43,217 bases of DNA from Candidatus Desulfacyla euxinica (GCA_014382715.1 JACNJD010000283.1:11557-54773); one strand, 5' to 3'. Shown: positions 1 through 8,250, counted from the first letter of the stretch. Notes: generated by a model not told the origin, from the letters alone. Numbers and translations are program-made.

Positions 1-2
1 CT

Positions 3-1112
3 CCAAAACGAATCCTTATTGTAGATGACGAAGAACTGAACAGAGAGTTAATGGAGGCCATGATGGCATCCTTCGGGCACGTGTCTGAATTAGCGATCGA
101 CGGGCCTGAGGCATTGGAGAAGATGACCCCGGACTTTGACCTGGTGCTCTTGGATGTGATGATGCCCGGAATGGACGGGTTTGAGGTCGCACGACGCATC
201 CGGGAGAATCCGGAGATTAATGACATCCCCATCATCATGATTACCGGTCTGAGCAGTCAGAAAGACCGCCTCCAAGCGGTCAAAGCAGGTGTCAATGATT
301 TTATTTCAAAGCCGGTTGACAGAGTAGAGCTCAATGTGCGAACAGACAGTATGCTCAAAATGAAGGAGGCCCAGGATGAAATCAAGCAGCACAGGGCCAT
401 GCTTGAGGAAACGGTCGAGAAACGTACCGCATCACTTCGAAAAACCCTTAAAGAATTAAGAAAAGCCCAGAGATTAACCCACCAGGCGCATTTAGACACG
501 ATCCGCCGTCTCGCCGTCGCGTCGGAATATAGAGACGAGGACACTGCGTTGCATATTAATCGCATGAGCAACTATTGCGCAATTGTCGCCCGCGGCTTGA
601 GTCTGTCCGCAGACGAGGTGGATCTTATTCTCCATGCGAGTCCCATGCACGATGTGGGTAAGATCGGCATTCCGGACGCGATCCTCCTGAAGCCGGGCAA
701 GCTCGATAACTCAGAATGGGAAATCATGAAGCAACACTCGATAATTGGCGCTCGCATACTTCGAGGCTCCTCCTCTGAACTCCTTGAAGCGGGAGAGATC
801 ATCGCCCTCGCACACCACGAAAAATGGAATGGTACCGGCTATCCGAAAGGACTTTCCGGAGAGGATATCCCTCTTTATGGGCGAATCTGTGCGATTGCCG
901 ATATATTCGATGCGCTTACAAGTAACCGGCCGTACAAGAAGGCCTTTTCCAGCGATAAAGCCCTTGAGATCTTGCAGGAAGGACGGGGCACCCATGTTGA
1001 CCCCAACGTGGTCGACGTTTTCTTTGATCAACTGGACGATGTGGTCGAAGTTCAAAAAAAATATACGGAAAACGAAGAGGAAAAGCGAAGGGGAGTACCT
1101 TCAAATTTATGA
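3..1112 (+). CDS. Response regulator with HD-GYP domain (5'-truncated by window edge)
   Basis: Predicted c-di-GMP phosphodiesterase controlled by a receiver domain. The frame is open from base 3 and already encodes receiver strand 1 (RILIVDDEE) before the first ATG at 51, so the true start lies left of the window. The receiver has its acidic pair, phosphoacceptor Asp51 of the visible protein in LLDVMMPGMDG, the Thr of MITG and the Lys of SKP. A charged coiled-coil linker follows (about 115-160), then an HD-GYP domain with the metal-binding His216-Asp217 in HDVGKIG and a GTGYPKGL signature. Family knowledge gives hydrolysis of c-di-GMP to pGpG or GMP. It is followed 44 bp later by a second HD-GYP gene on the same strand. 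The C-terminal tail is charged and of no known role. Confidence 0.93.
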   Translation, partial: PKRILIVDDEELNRELMEAMMASFGHVSELAIDGPEALEKMTPDFDLVLLDVMMPGMDGFEVARRIRENPEINDIPIIMITGLSSQKDRLQAVKAGVNDFISKPVDRVELNVRTDSMLKMKEAQDEIKQHRAMLEETVEKRTASLRKTLKELRKAQRLTHQAHLDTIRRLAVASEYRDEDTALHINRMSNYCAIVARGLSLSADEVDLILHASPMHDVGKIGIPDAILLKPGKLDNSEWEIMKQHSIIGARILRGSSSELLEAGEIIALAHHEKWNGTGYPKGLSGEDIPLYGRICAIADIFDALTSNRPYKKAFSSDKALEILQEGRGTHVDPNVVDVFFDQLDDVVEVQKKYTENEEEKRRGVPSNL

Positions 1113-1119
1113 TACCGGT

Positions 1120-1203
1120 GAATGAAGAATTATGAATTCAAACGGAGGCGCGAAACGTGATGGTTTCTAATCCAAAATCCAAAATCCGCAATCCAAAATC
1201 GAA
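1120..1203. repeat. Heptamer (period-7) repeat cluster across a gene start
   Basis: Units GAATGAA, GAATTAT and GAATTCA run from 1120 to 1140. Units AATCCAA, AATCCAA, AATCCGC, AATCCAA and AATCGAA run from 1169 to 1203. The second array lies inside the coding frame of the next gene and is translated as two copies of a seven-residue unit starting NPKSK. It resembles the short tandemly repeated heptamers (STRR) known from filamentous cyanobacteria. Confidence 0.75.
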
Positions 1204-2737
1204 GGGTGCCTATGCCGAAGGTGCAAAAATCCTGATCGTTGAGGACAGCCCCACGCAGGCCGTGCTGCTGAAGGTTTTGCTTGAAAAACATAAGTACGAG
1301 GTTCACGAGGCTACTGATGGTGAAAAGGGTCTCGCTGCTGCCCGGCAGATTCATCCGGATCTTATTATCAGCGACATCATGATGCCCGCGATGAACGGGT
1401 ACGAGATGAGCTATGCGGTCAAGCATGACCAGGCCATCCACAATATTCCCATCATGCTCCTCTCGACGCTGTCCAATCCCGAGGATATCGTGCAGGGCAT
1501 CAACTCGGGCGCAGACTACTACCTGGTCAAACCATACGATGAAAACCGTCTCCTTTCCTCTGTAAAGGCCGTTTTTTCGACCCCCACAAGACAAAATGGC
1601 CCAGGAGAGATAAGGGAAATGGAGATCGTTGTTGACGGGACGCTTTATACTGTAAGGTCCAGTCATGAGCAGATCCTGAGTCTCTTCTTATCCATATACC
1701 ACAACGCTTTAGAGCAGAACAAAAAGCTCACAGAGACACAGGCAGCGCTTAAAAAGCTCAATGAAGGGCTGGAAAGCCAGGTGAGGGAAAAAACCGATCA
1801 GCTGATCTCCGGCTTTGTCGGCACCACCCAGGCCATAAGCGATCTATTAGAGAGCCGTGATCCCTATACCGCCGGCCACTCCCGAGGCGTCACAGACCTG
1901 GCCATCAGTATCGCAAAGAAGATGGGCATGGACCATGAAGAAATAGGAGGACTTGAGATCTGTGGCCTGCTCCATGACGTGGGAAAGGTGGTCGTCTCCT
2001 CCGGGATATTGAACAAGCCCGGGAAGTTATCAAGAAATGAATTCGGCATAATCAAGCAGCACCCCCAGACGGCCTACGATGCCCTGCATCGCATCCCCTA
2101 TCCGTGGCCCGTAGCTCGGATCGTGAGGCAACATCACGAGCGCTTAGACGGAAGCGGTTACCCACGAGGTCTGAAAGGTGATGAAATACACCCCTGGGCG
2201 CGCATACTGGCCGTGGCCGATGTGGTAGACGCCATGATTACCCACAGGCCTTACAGACCGGCCCTACGCAGGCAAACCGCCTTGGAAGAACTGAGCCGGG
2301 GATACACTTCCAAATATGACCCCTCGGTGGTGGATGCGTGCAAGGCAGTAATGAAGCTGGACACCAGCAGGATACTGGTTGTGGACGATGAACCAACAGT
2401 GCTGGAACTTATGATCGGATTCCTTCACCACATGGAACTGGAAGCTGAAAGGTACGAAGACTCGCATCAGGCATTAGATGCCTTCAGGGCCAGGCCCTTC
2501 CCACTTGTGATCACCGACATAAAGATGCCCGGGATGAATGGTCTCGAATTGCTGGAAAAGATACGGGAGATCCATCCAGCCAGCAAGGTGATTATGGTCA
2601 CGGGATACGGGGACAAGGAGCTTCTTCTGAAATCACTGCGTTTGGGGGCTTCCGATTTTCTGGATAAGCCCTTCGTTTTCGAAAAATTCAAATCAGCGGT
2701 AGAGCTTGCCCTGAAGCACTATGAGGAAGAGACCTAA
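1157..2737 (+). CDS. Receiver-HD-GYP-receiver protein
   Basis: Predicted c-di-GMP phosphodiesterase with a receiver at each end. Receiver 1 starts at about residue 24 (KILIVEDS) with phosphoacceptor Asp73 in IISDIMMP. The HD-GYP domain spans roughly 225-395, with His273-Asp274 in LLHDVGK and GSGYPRGL. Receiver 2 (about 403-520) has TSRILVVDDE and Asp454 in ITDIKMPGMNG. The start is GTG 1157, with ATG 1160 as the alternative; GGAGG at 1144-1148 serves either. Residues 5-18 are encoded by an AATCCAA heptamer array and are probably not part of the ancestral protein. The two receivers suggest control by two different kinases, one of which may be the neighbouring disrupted kinase. The catalytic residues look intact. 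Confidence 0.93.
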   Translation: MMVSNPKSKIRNPKSKGAYAEGAKILIVEDSPTQAVLLKVLLEKHKYEVHEATDGEKGLAAARQIHPDLIISDIMMPAMNGYEMSYAVKHDQAIHNIPIMLLSTLSNPEDIVQGINSGADYYLVKPYDENRLLSSVKAVFSTPTRQNGPGEIREMEIVVDGTLYTVRSSHEQILSLFLSIYHNALEQNKKLTETQAALKKLNEGLESQVREKTDQLISGFVGTTQAISDLLESRDPYTAGHSRGVTDLAISIAKKMGMDHEEIGGLEICGLLHDVGKVVVSSGILNKPGKLSRNEFGIIKQHPQTAYDALHRIPYPWPVARIVRQHHERLDGSGYPRGLKGDEIHPWARILAVADVVDAMITHRPYRPALRRQTALEELSRGYTSKYDPSVVDACKAVMKLDTSRILVVDDEPTVLELMIGFLHHMELEAERYEDSHQALDAFRARPFPLVITDIKMPGMNGLELLEKIREIHPASKVIMVTGYGDKELLLKSLRLGASDFLDKPFVFEKFKSAVELALKHYEEET

Positions 2738-2746
2738 GCAAAGATA

Positions 2747-2826
2747 TTTGAAATTCGAAATTGGAAATTGGGCCGAACACATCAAATGGTTATCCTCTAA
2801 TTTCAAATTTCTAATTTCCAGTTTCA
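2747..2826. repeat. Inverted pair of heptamer arrays
   Basis: Left arm 2750-2770 is GAAATTC, GAAATTG, GAAATTG. Right arm 2797-2824 is CTAATTT, CAAATTT, CTAATTT, CCAGTTT. The arms are largely complementary and enclose about 26 bp, so the transcript could fold back. The element fills the gap between the HD-GYP gene and the next kinase gene. Confidence 0.7.
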
Positions 2827-2917
2827 CCGAAACTATCTGTAAGTAAAAAGGGTTACAGCACTTCTGAGAGATGAACCCTCACATTGAACATGTAAGAATT
2901 TTAAGGGAGGAGGGCTT

Positions 2918-3046
2918 GTGAATAAGGACCTCAAAATCCTAATTGTTGAAGACAGCCCCACCCAGGCAAAGCAATTACAATACGTGCTTGAAGGCCATGG
3001 GTACGAAGTCCTGCTCGCTGCAAACGGCGAAGAGGGCCTGACATGA
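2918..3046 (+). pseudogene. N-terminal receiver fragment of the following kinase, ended by in-frame TGA
   Basis: GTG 2918 sits behind a very strong ribosome-binding site (GGGAGGAGG, 2905-2913) and encodes a receiver N-terminus with LKILIVEDSPTQ, closely like the receiver of the preceding gene. Codon 43 (3044-3046) is TGA, and the same frame then continues without interruption as the rest of the receiver (ALIISDIIMP, with phosphoacceptor Asp at 3080-3082) and the kinase up to 4855. The strong RBS and the unbroken family similarity on both sides show this is the true start of the kinase. The TGA is either a point mutation, for example from CGA, or a sequence error. Selenocysteine is unlikely, because this helix-2/strand-3 turn is not catalytic. 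Confidence 0.8.
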
Positions 3047-3088
3047 GCCCACAAGGTCAGGCCGGCCCTCATTATCAGCGACATCATA

Positions 3089-4855
3089 ATGCCGGTGGTG
3101 GATGGCTTCGAGATGTGCGGAAAAATCAAGAGCGACAAAACCCTCAAGGACACTCCTGTAATCCTGCTTACTACCCTGTCTGACCTTGAAGATATCATTC
3201 GTGGCCTCAATGTAAAAGCGGACTGCTATGTTACCAAACCATGGAATGAAGAGTTCTTGATTTCAAAGATCGAAGAGATCCTTACTAAGAAGACCGAACA
3301 GAAAAGCAAAAAAGCGGGTAAGGGGCTGGAGTTTATCTTTGCCGGAAAGCGCCACAGGGTCACATCTAACCGCCAACAGATGTTGAACCTGCTCCTCTCC
3401 ACCTATGAAAACGCCGTACTGCAAAACCGTGAACTCATAAAGGCCCAGGAGTCCCTCGAAGAACTCAATGACGATCTTGAAAAAAATCTGCATGAATTAG
3501 GCGTTTCCGAAGAGAGGTTTAGGAGCCTTGTGAGGACAATTCCCGATATTGTGTACAGGATTGATGTGAACGGACAATTTACCTTCATCAATAACGCCAT
3601 AGAGAGGTTAGGTTACGCCCCGGAGGAACTTATTGGGCAGCATTTCAGCACAATAATCGTTCCGGATGCTGTGGAAGGAATCAGCCGGAACAAGTTGTTG
3701 CCCAAGTACGCTGGAAAGACAACCGGTGATAAGAGTTCACCAAAGCTTTTCGATGAAAGAAGGACCGGAGACAGAATGACCATAGGGCTTGAGGTGCAAC
3801 TGGTACTCAAGAACAGAGAACGACTCACGCCAGCCCTTATGGAACTGATTGGGGATGAGTTCCTTGACATTGAGGTGAATAGCGCCGGCATGTACCACAT
3901 AAACCCTACCAGCCAGGAAGCAACAATTATCGGCACTGTCGGGGTCATAAGAGATATCACTTACCGCAAGGAATTGGAAGAAAATCTGCTAAGGGCTCGA
4001 GATGAACTGGAAATCAAGGTCGAGCAGCGTACTTTGGAACTTAGGAAGACCAACGAGGCCCTGGAAAGAGAGATAGTAAAACGCACAAAGGTACAGGAAG
4101 AGCTGCAAGAGCTATTCGACAAATTGAAACAGTCAACAAGTCAACTGATGCAGTCCGAGAAAATGTCCGCTATCGGAACTTTAGTGGCCGGTGTTGCCCA
4201 TGAGATGAATAACCCGATGATGGGGATACTCAACTTTGCGGAGTATTGTCGCAAATACACGGACGGGGAGGACAGAAGGTATCCTGTCCTCGAATCTATC
4301 GAGCGTGAAACGAAACGGTGCATCAAGATTATGAAAAACCTGTTGACCTTTTCGCGGTTGGAAAAGAAAGGTGATGAAACATATCAGAAGATAAGTTTTG
4401 ATGTTATTATTGACAGGGTTACGGGACTTTTGTCTCACCGTATTGATAATGAAAATGTCCTGCTGAAGAGGCATGTTGCTGAAGGGGACCGCGAAATCTG
4501 GATGGAGCCGGGCAGTATGCAACAGCTGTTACTCAATTATATCAGTAACGCCCTGGATGCCGTGAAAGAAACCCGGAAAAAGGAGGTCACTGTTGAGGTC
4601 CTCCCCGGAAAAGAGTTTATTGAGGTGAAAATTTCCGACACTGGATGCGGCATTGAACCTGTAAATCTACAAAGGATTTACGATCCTTTTTTTACGACAA
4701 AGCCGACCGGGCAGGGCACAGGCCTTGGGCTTTCCGTAAGCCAGAGCATCATCGAGAAGCACGGGGGAAATGTTCACGTGGCCAGCGATCCCGGAGTTGG
4801 AACAACCTTTGAAATCTTATTTCCAATAGATAAGAGAGGGGGGGATGTATCATGA
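3089..4855 (+). CDS. PAS sensor histidine kinase (main part of a receiver-PAS-kinase interrupted upstream)
   Basis: This is the uninterrupted frame after the TGA at 3044. ATG 3089 is only a possible restart and has no good RBS. A protein made from it would lack receiver strand 1, helix 1 and the phosphoacceptor Asp just upstream. Domains seen are the receiver C-terminal half (about 1-70), a coiled coil, a PAS domain (about 145-300, starting RFRSLVRTIPDIVYRID), a second coiled coil, a HisKA dimerisation domain with His371 in VAHEMNNPM, and an HATPase_c domain with N box (NYISNALDAV), G1 (DTGCGIEP), F (DPFFTTKP) and G2 (GTGLGLS). The kinase core looks catalytically complete. The next gene, a receiver, overlaps by 4 bp (ATGA), so the two are translationally coupled and probably cognate. 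Confidence 0.88.
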   Translation: MPVVDGFEMCGKIKSDKTLKDTPVILLTTLSDLEDIIRGLNVKADCYVTKPWNEEFLISKIEEILTKKTEQKSKKAGKGLEFIFAGKRHRVTSNRQQMLNLLLSTYENAVLQNRELIKAQESLEELNDDLEKNLHELGVSEERFRSLVRTIPDIVYRIDVNGQFTFINNAIERLGYAPEELIGQHFSTIIVPDAVEGISRNKLLPKYAGKTTGDKSSPKLFDERRTGDRMTIGLEVQLVLKNRERLTPALMELIGDEFLDIEVNSAGMYHINPTSQEATIIGTVGVIRDITYRKELEENLLRARDELEIKVEQRTLELRKTNEALEREIVKRTKVQEELQELFDKLKQSTSQLMQSEKMSAIGTLVAGVAHEMNNPMMGILNFAEYCRKYTDGEDRRYPVLESIERETKRCIKIMKNLLTFSRLEKKGDETYQKISFDVIIDRVTGLLSHRIDNENVLLKRHVAEGDREIWMEPGSMQQLLLNYISNALDAVKETRKKEVTVEVLPGKEFIEVKISDTGCGIEPVNLQRIYDPFFTTKPTGQGTGLGLSVSQSIIEKHGGNVHVASDPGVGTTFEILFPIDKRGGDVS

Positions 4856-5247
4856 CTAAGCGTGTATTAGTGATTGATGATGAGGAGGCGATCAGGATGT
4901 CATTTACCTATTCTCTTGAGGATACGGGATATCAGGTGGATACAGCCGCATCAGGCAAGGAGGGGATCGAGATAGCCGGGACAACCAACTATGATCTGGT
5001 TTTCCTTGATCTAAAAATGCCCGGGATGAATGGCGTTCAAGCACTCCGGGAACTGCGGAATACACACAGAGATGTTCCAATCTACATCATAACCGCCTTT
5101 CATGTGGAGTTCCTGGACCAGCTGAAGAAGGCCCAGAAGGATGGAATAGAGTTTGAGCTGCTCAAAAAACCGATAGGCAGTTCTGATATTGTTCACGTTG
5201 TCAGGAGTATCCTGGAAGGGCCGCTCTATCAATCTATTGCCAAATAG
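4852..5247 (+). CDS. Single-domain response regulator (CheY-like)
   Basis: A 131-residue stand-alone receiver with no output domain. Strand 1 is RVLVIDDEE, the phosphoacceptor is Asp53 in VFLDLKMPGMNG, the switch Thr is in IITAF and the conserved Lys in LLKKP. The ATG overlaps the stop of the upstream histidine kinase, which makes that kinase the likely phosphodonor. It is followed after 13 bp by a KaiB-like gene. Single-domain receivers act by protein contact or as relay intermediates. The multi-receiver proteins in this cluster, or the KaiB-like protein, are possible partners, but that is inference. Confidence 0.92.
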   Translation: MTKRVLVIDDEEAIRMSFTYSLEDTGYQVDTAASGKEGIEIAGTTNYDLVFLDLKMPGMNGVQALRELRNTHRDVPIYIITAFHVEFLDQLKKAQKDGIEFELLKKPIGSSDIVHVVRSILEGPLYQSIAK

Positions 5248-5260
5248 GAGGAAAACTGCC

Positions 5261-5530
5261 ATGTATGAAATCAGGCTTTATACTGCGGGCCGGACGCCAA
5301 AATCCGAGAGAGCGGTGAGAGATCTGAAGGTTCTTCTGGAGGGAGACTTTGAGGGGCAATATATACTTCAAGTCATAGATGTGATGGAGAGGCCTGAATC
5401 GGCCGAAAGGGACGATGTCCTCGCTACACCCTTGGCAATAAAGGTTTCTCCACTTCCCGAGAGAAGGATAATCGGGGATTTTACCAATAAGGAAAATGTC
5501 CTGAAAGGGCTCGGAATACAAAGGGCATAA
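5261..5530 (+). CDS. kaiB: KaiB-like protein
   Basis: An 89-residue protein matching the KaiB family over its whole length: YEIRLYTAGRTPKSERAV at the start, ILQVIDVMERPESAE in the middle, LATPLAIK, and a C-terminal RRIIGDFTNKENVLKGLGI. These correspond to the conserved LYVTGNTPNS, LKVIDVLKNPQLAE, LATPTLAK and RKIIGDLSDREKVL-type segments of KaiB. The start is ATG 5261, with AGGAGG at 5246-5251. In cyanobacteria KaiB is a fold-switching protein that binds KaiC and then receiver/kinase output proteins. No KaiC or KaiA lies in this window. Its place between a receiver gene and a receiver-GGDEF gene suggests a role in kinase or receiver signalling rather than a clock. Confidence 0.88.
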   Translation: MYEIRLYTAGRTPKSERAVRDLKVLLEGDFEGQYILQVIDVMERPESAERDDVLATPLAIKVSPLPERRIIGDFTNKENVLKGLGIQRA

Positions 5531-5566
5531 TCTGTGATTGGTCCTGAAACGAATAGAGAATCTATC

Positions 5567-7891
5567 ATGAAGAAAAAACTATTGGTAATAGATGATGATC
5601 CGGTCGTCCTCAGGTACATTGACCTTTTGTTTTCTAAAGAGGGTTATCAGGTGGTGAAGGCGGAACACGGCCTCGTAGCGCTGGATATCCTGAAAACCTA
5701 TACCCCTGATGTTATCCTGGTGGACATGGTGATGCCTAATATCAGTGGGAAGAAGTTGTGTCAGCTCATTCGAGAAAGGGAAAGGCTCAAGGATGTCTGC
5801 CTTATCATTCTTTCCGCCACTGTCGCCGAAGAGAAAATCGATCTCCACGAATTGGGGGCAGACGCCTGCATTGCCAAAGGACCCTACGAGGAAACGGCTC
5901 AACACATCTTTGCCGTTATCGATCAGCAGGATGCAATTCCCTCTCAGCGTTTCGAAGGAAAAATATTGGGCATTGAAAACGTCTACCCGCGCAGAGTCAC
6001 CAAGGAATTGTTAGGTGTCAAGAAACATTTTGAGAGGATTCTGGAGGAGATATCCGAAGGGATCCTGGAGCTGACCCATGACGGAAGGGTCCTGTATGCC
6101 AATCCGGCTGCCTTATCCCTGATCCCCATGTTTGAGGGAGAATTCATAGGTTCTCATTTTGCTGCAATATTTGGCCCTGAAGAGCAGGAACGAATAGAAA
6201 AGCTGGTAAACGCGGGTGCTGACGAACCAAAAGCCAATCCTGAAGACACCCCCATAAGGCTTAACGGGTATTTAGTGACGCTGCAAATACTGCCAATGGG
6301 CGGCGATAAATCGAAAACGGTTCTTATCCTTAGAGATGTCACCGATCAAAAGCTATTTGAGCAGAGAATACAGAAGAATGAGGCCCAATTAGCCGAACTT
6401 ATTAACAAAAATGTTGATGCCATCGTCATAGCAGACCGCGAGGGAGAAGTTCAATTTGTCAACCCGGCCGCAACAGACCTCTTCGCCAGGAAGAGGGGCA
6501 GATTTGTAGGGAAACAATTTGGATTCCCCCTGATGGGAGGCACATCAACTGAGATTGAAGTCTTGTCAAGTGGGGAAGATGTTCGAATAGCAGACATGCT
6601 CGTGACAGAAGTAAAGTGGGAAGGTAAGAAGGCCTATCTTGCCTCCCTTCGCGACATAACGGAGAGAAAAGAGATGGAAGAGGATTTACGGATGGCCAAC
6701 CGCAAGATCCTGGACCAACAAAAGGCGGTCATCGACGAGGAACGTCTGAAGGTCCTGCTCCAGATGGCAGGGGCCACGGCCCATGAGATAAATCAGCCTC
6801 TGACCGCTCTCTTGGGCGATCTTGATCTGTTGAAGTTGTCCAGCGATAACCCTGAAAAACAGGCGAAATACATTAGCCAGTTAAAGATCGCTGGCAGAAA
6901 GATTGCCAATACCGTAAAAAATATTAGCCACATCCACTACTACGAGACCAAGCCCTATGCCGGAGTCACCTCCATTATTAATATATATCAGGATTTAAAC
7001 ATCCTCTCTGTTGAGGGATCGGATGCTGATTTTGAAAGCATTGAGGCCTTTCTTCAGAAGATGGGCAGGATGAAACTCGCCCGGGCAAAAGATATCGCCG
7101 GGGCGCTTAGGGCACTGGAAACAGCGAAAACAGATCTGGTTATGCTGGAACATAAACTTCCGGACGGGAACGGCCTCGACTTTATGGAAAAGATGCACGA
7201 AAAGAACATCGAAACGCCTGTTATAGTGATTACCGGTTATGGGAGCGAGATCATCGCCTCCCGGCTGATCAAAGCAGGCGCCTATGATTACCTGACCAAA
7301 GACATGCTCAACTTAGAAACAATCTCCGCAAGCATAACAAATGCCCTTGAAAAGATCCGTCTTAAGAGAGACGTGGGCCTGGCCAGGGAAAAAATGGCCG
7401 AGATGGCGACCATGGACCAATTGACCGGACTTTATAATCGACGATATTTCATGGAGGCCCTTGAGCGGGATATGGCAAGGGTCAAAAGGCATGGGATCGG
7501 ATTGGCGATCTCCATGATGGATCTGGACTACTTTAAAGGAATCAATGACACCTATGGGCATTCTGCCGGTGACATGGTTCTCTCTGAAATCGGGAAGATT
7601 CTCAAGAAATGGGCCAGACAGGTCGACCTTGTCTGTCGGTATGGCGGGGAGGAGTTTGTGGTGATCATGCCTGATACCGGCTTAGAGGGCGGAAAGATAG
7701 CGTGTGAGAGGTTAAGAAAGATGGTGGGAGAGCATCCATTTGAATATGAGGCATCGCAGTTTCAAATGACCATCAGCATCGGTATTGCAGAGTATAGCGG
7801 TTCGGAGGATCAATTACTCCCGGACCTGATAAAGAGGGCCGATGCCGCCCTTTACCGGGCAAAGAACGAAGGGCGGAACAGGGTTATCTAA
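5567..7891 (+). CDS. Receiver-PAS-PAS-HisKA-pseudoreceiver-GGDEF protein
   Basis: A multidomain predicted diguanylate cyclase. In order: receiver (about 1-125, KKLLVIDDDP, phosphoacceptor Asp53); a PAS domain (about 150-265); a second PAS (about 275-370); a coiled coil and HisKA helix with His406 in TAHEINQPLTAL; a second receiver-like domain (about 465-590) where the phosphoacceptor position is Glu528 (VMLEHKLPDGNG) and the acidic pair is degraded to EGSD; then GGDEF (about 605-774) with active-site GGEEF at 693-697 and an RQVD inhibitory site. No HATPase_c domain follows HisKA, so it cannot autophosphorylate as a normal kinase. I chose ATG 5567, which begins directly at the receiver; GTG 5534 would add 11 unconserved residues. 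It sits 36 bp after kaiB. Confidence 0.9.
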   Translation: MKKKLLVIDDDPVVLRYIDLLFSKEGYQVVKAEHGLVALDILKTYTPDVILVDMVMPNISGKKLCQLIRERERLKDVCLIILSATVAEEKIDLHELGADACIAKGPYEETAQHIFAVIDQQDAIPSQRFEGKILGIENVYPRRVTKELLGVKKHFERILEEISEGILELTHDGRVLYANPAALSLIPMFEGEFIGSHFAAIFGPEEQERIEKLVNAGADEPKANPEDTPIRLNGYLVTLQILPMGGDKSKTVLILRDVTDQKLFEQRIQKNEAQLAELINKNVDAIVIADREGEVQFVNPAATDLFARKRGRFVGKQFGFPLMGGTSTEIEVLSSGEDVRIADMLVTEVKWEGKKAYLASLRDITERKEMEEDLRMANRKILDQQKAVIDEERLKVLLQMAGATAHEINQPLTALLGDLDLLKLSSDNPEKQAKYISQLKIAGRKIANTVKNISHIHYYETKPYAGVTSIINIYQDLNILSVEGSDADFESIEAFLQKMGRMKLARAKDIAGALRALETAKTDLVMLEHKLPDGNGLDFMEKMHEKNIETPVIVITGYGSEIIASRLIKAGAYDYLTKDMLNLETISASITNALEKIRLKRDVGLAREKMAEMATMDQLTGLYNRRYFMEALERDMARVKRHGIGLAISMMDLDYFKGINDTYGHSAGDMVLSEIGKILKKWARQVDLVCRYGGEEFVVIMPDTGLEGGKIACERLRKMVGEHPFEYEASQFQMTISIGIAEYSGSEDQLLPDLIKRADAALYRAKNEGRNRVI

Positions 7892-7905
7892 TGCGGAATC
7901 GATCT

Positions 7906-7975
7906 TTCATTCTTAACTCATAATTCTTAACTCATAATTCTTCATTCTTAACTCTTAATTCTCAATTCTTAATTT
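7906..7975. repeat. Heptamer (period-7) tandem array
   Basis: About nine consecutive 7-bp units: ATTCTTA, ACTCATA, ATTCTTA, ACTCATA, ATTCTTC, ATTCTTA, ACTCTTA, ATTCTCA, ATTCTTA. It lies just after the stop of the GGDEF gene and is the longest and cleanest array in the window. Confidence 0.85.
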
Positions 7976-8025
7976 GAAACATCCAGTTTCCCCGCTTAAA
8001 AACGGGATCTCCGACACGCATATCC

Positions 8026-8055
8026 TTGACAATCTACCGATACCTTTTCTAAAAT
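8026..8055 (+). promoter_or_regulatory. Sigma-70-type promoter
   Basis: A perfect -35 TTGACA (8026-8031), an 18-bp spacer and -10 TAAAAT (8050-8055). It points at the hypothetical gene starting at 8251, with a MITE-like element lying between, so the transcript leader would contain the whole element. Confidence 0.5.
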
Positions 8056-8072
8056 ACCTGAGCTTGATAAAG

Positions 8073-8220
8073 TCGCAAAAAGTCTCCAAGGCCGTCACTC
8101 CCGCCCCGCATCAAGTGCGGGATAAACTGCAGCGGGAGTCTCCCGCAGCGGCGGGATTGATTTCCCTGGATTCCGGCTTTCGCCGGAATGACAAAAATGT
8201 GCCTTTTCTGACTTTTTAGT
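8073..8220 (+). mobile_element. 148-bp MITE-like palindromic element, copy 1
   Basis: Non-coding element bounded by TCGCAAAAAGTC and GACTTTTTAGT imperfect inverted ends. Inside are hairpins CCCGCA-TGCGGG and TTCCGGC-GCCGGAA. The second copy at 13823-13970 has the same length in the opposite orientation. An open frame that runs across the element is not a gene. Confidence 0.75.
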
Positions 8221-8250
8221 GGACCATCAATAAACGCACAGGGATTTGAG

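Noticed and set aside
3044..3046. Selenocysteine at the in-frame TGA
   Set aside because: The position is a non-catalytic surface turn of a receiver, and only a weak 4-bp pairing lies near it.
5189..5260. Longer kaiB frame starting at 5189
   Set aside because: It overlaps the previous receiver gene, whereas ATG 5261 has AGGAGG at proper spacing and starts at the KaiB domain.
7906..7975. CRISPR-like array
   Set aside because: Seven-base direct units with no spacers of 25-40 bp and no cas genes.
7974..8219. Open frame of 81 codons
   Set aside because: It consists mostly of the MITE-like element and has no RBS or family likeness.
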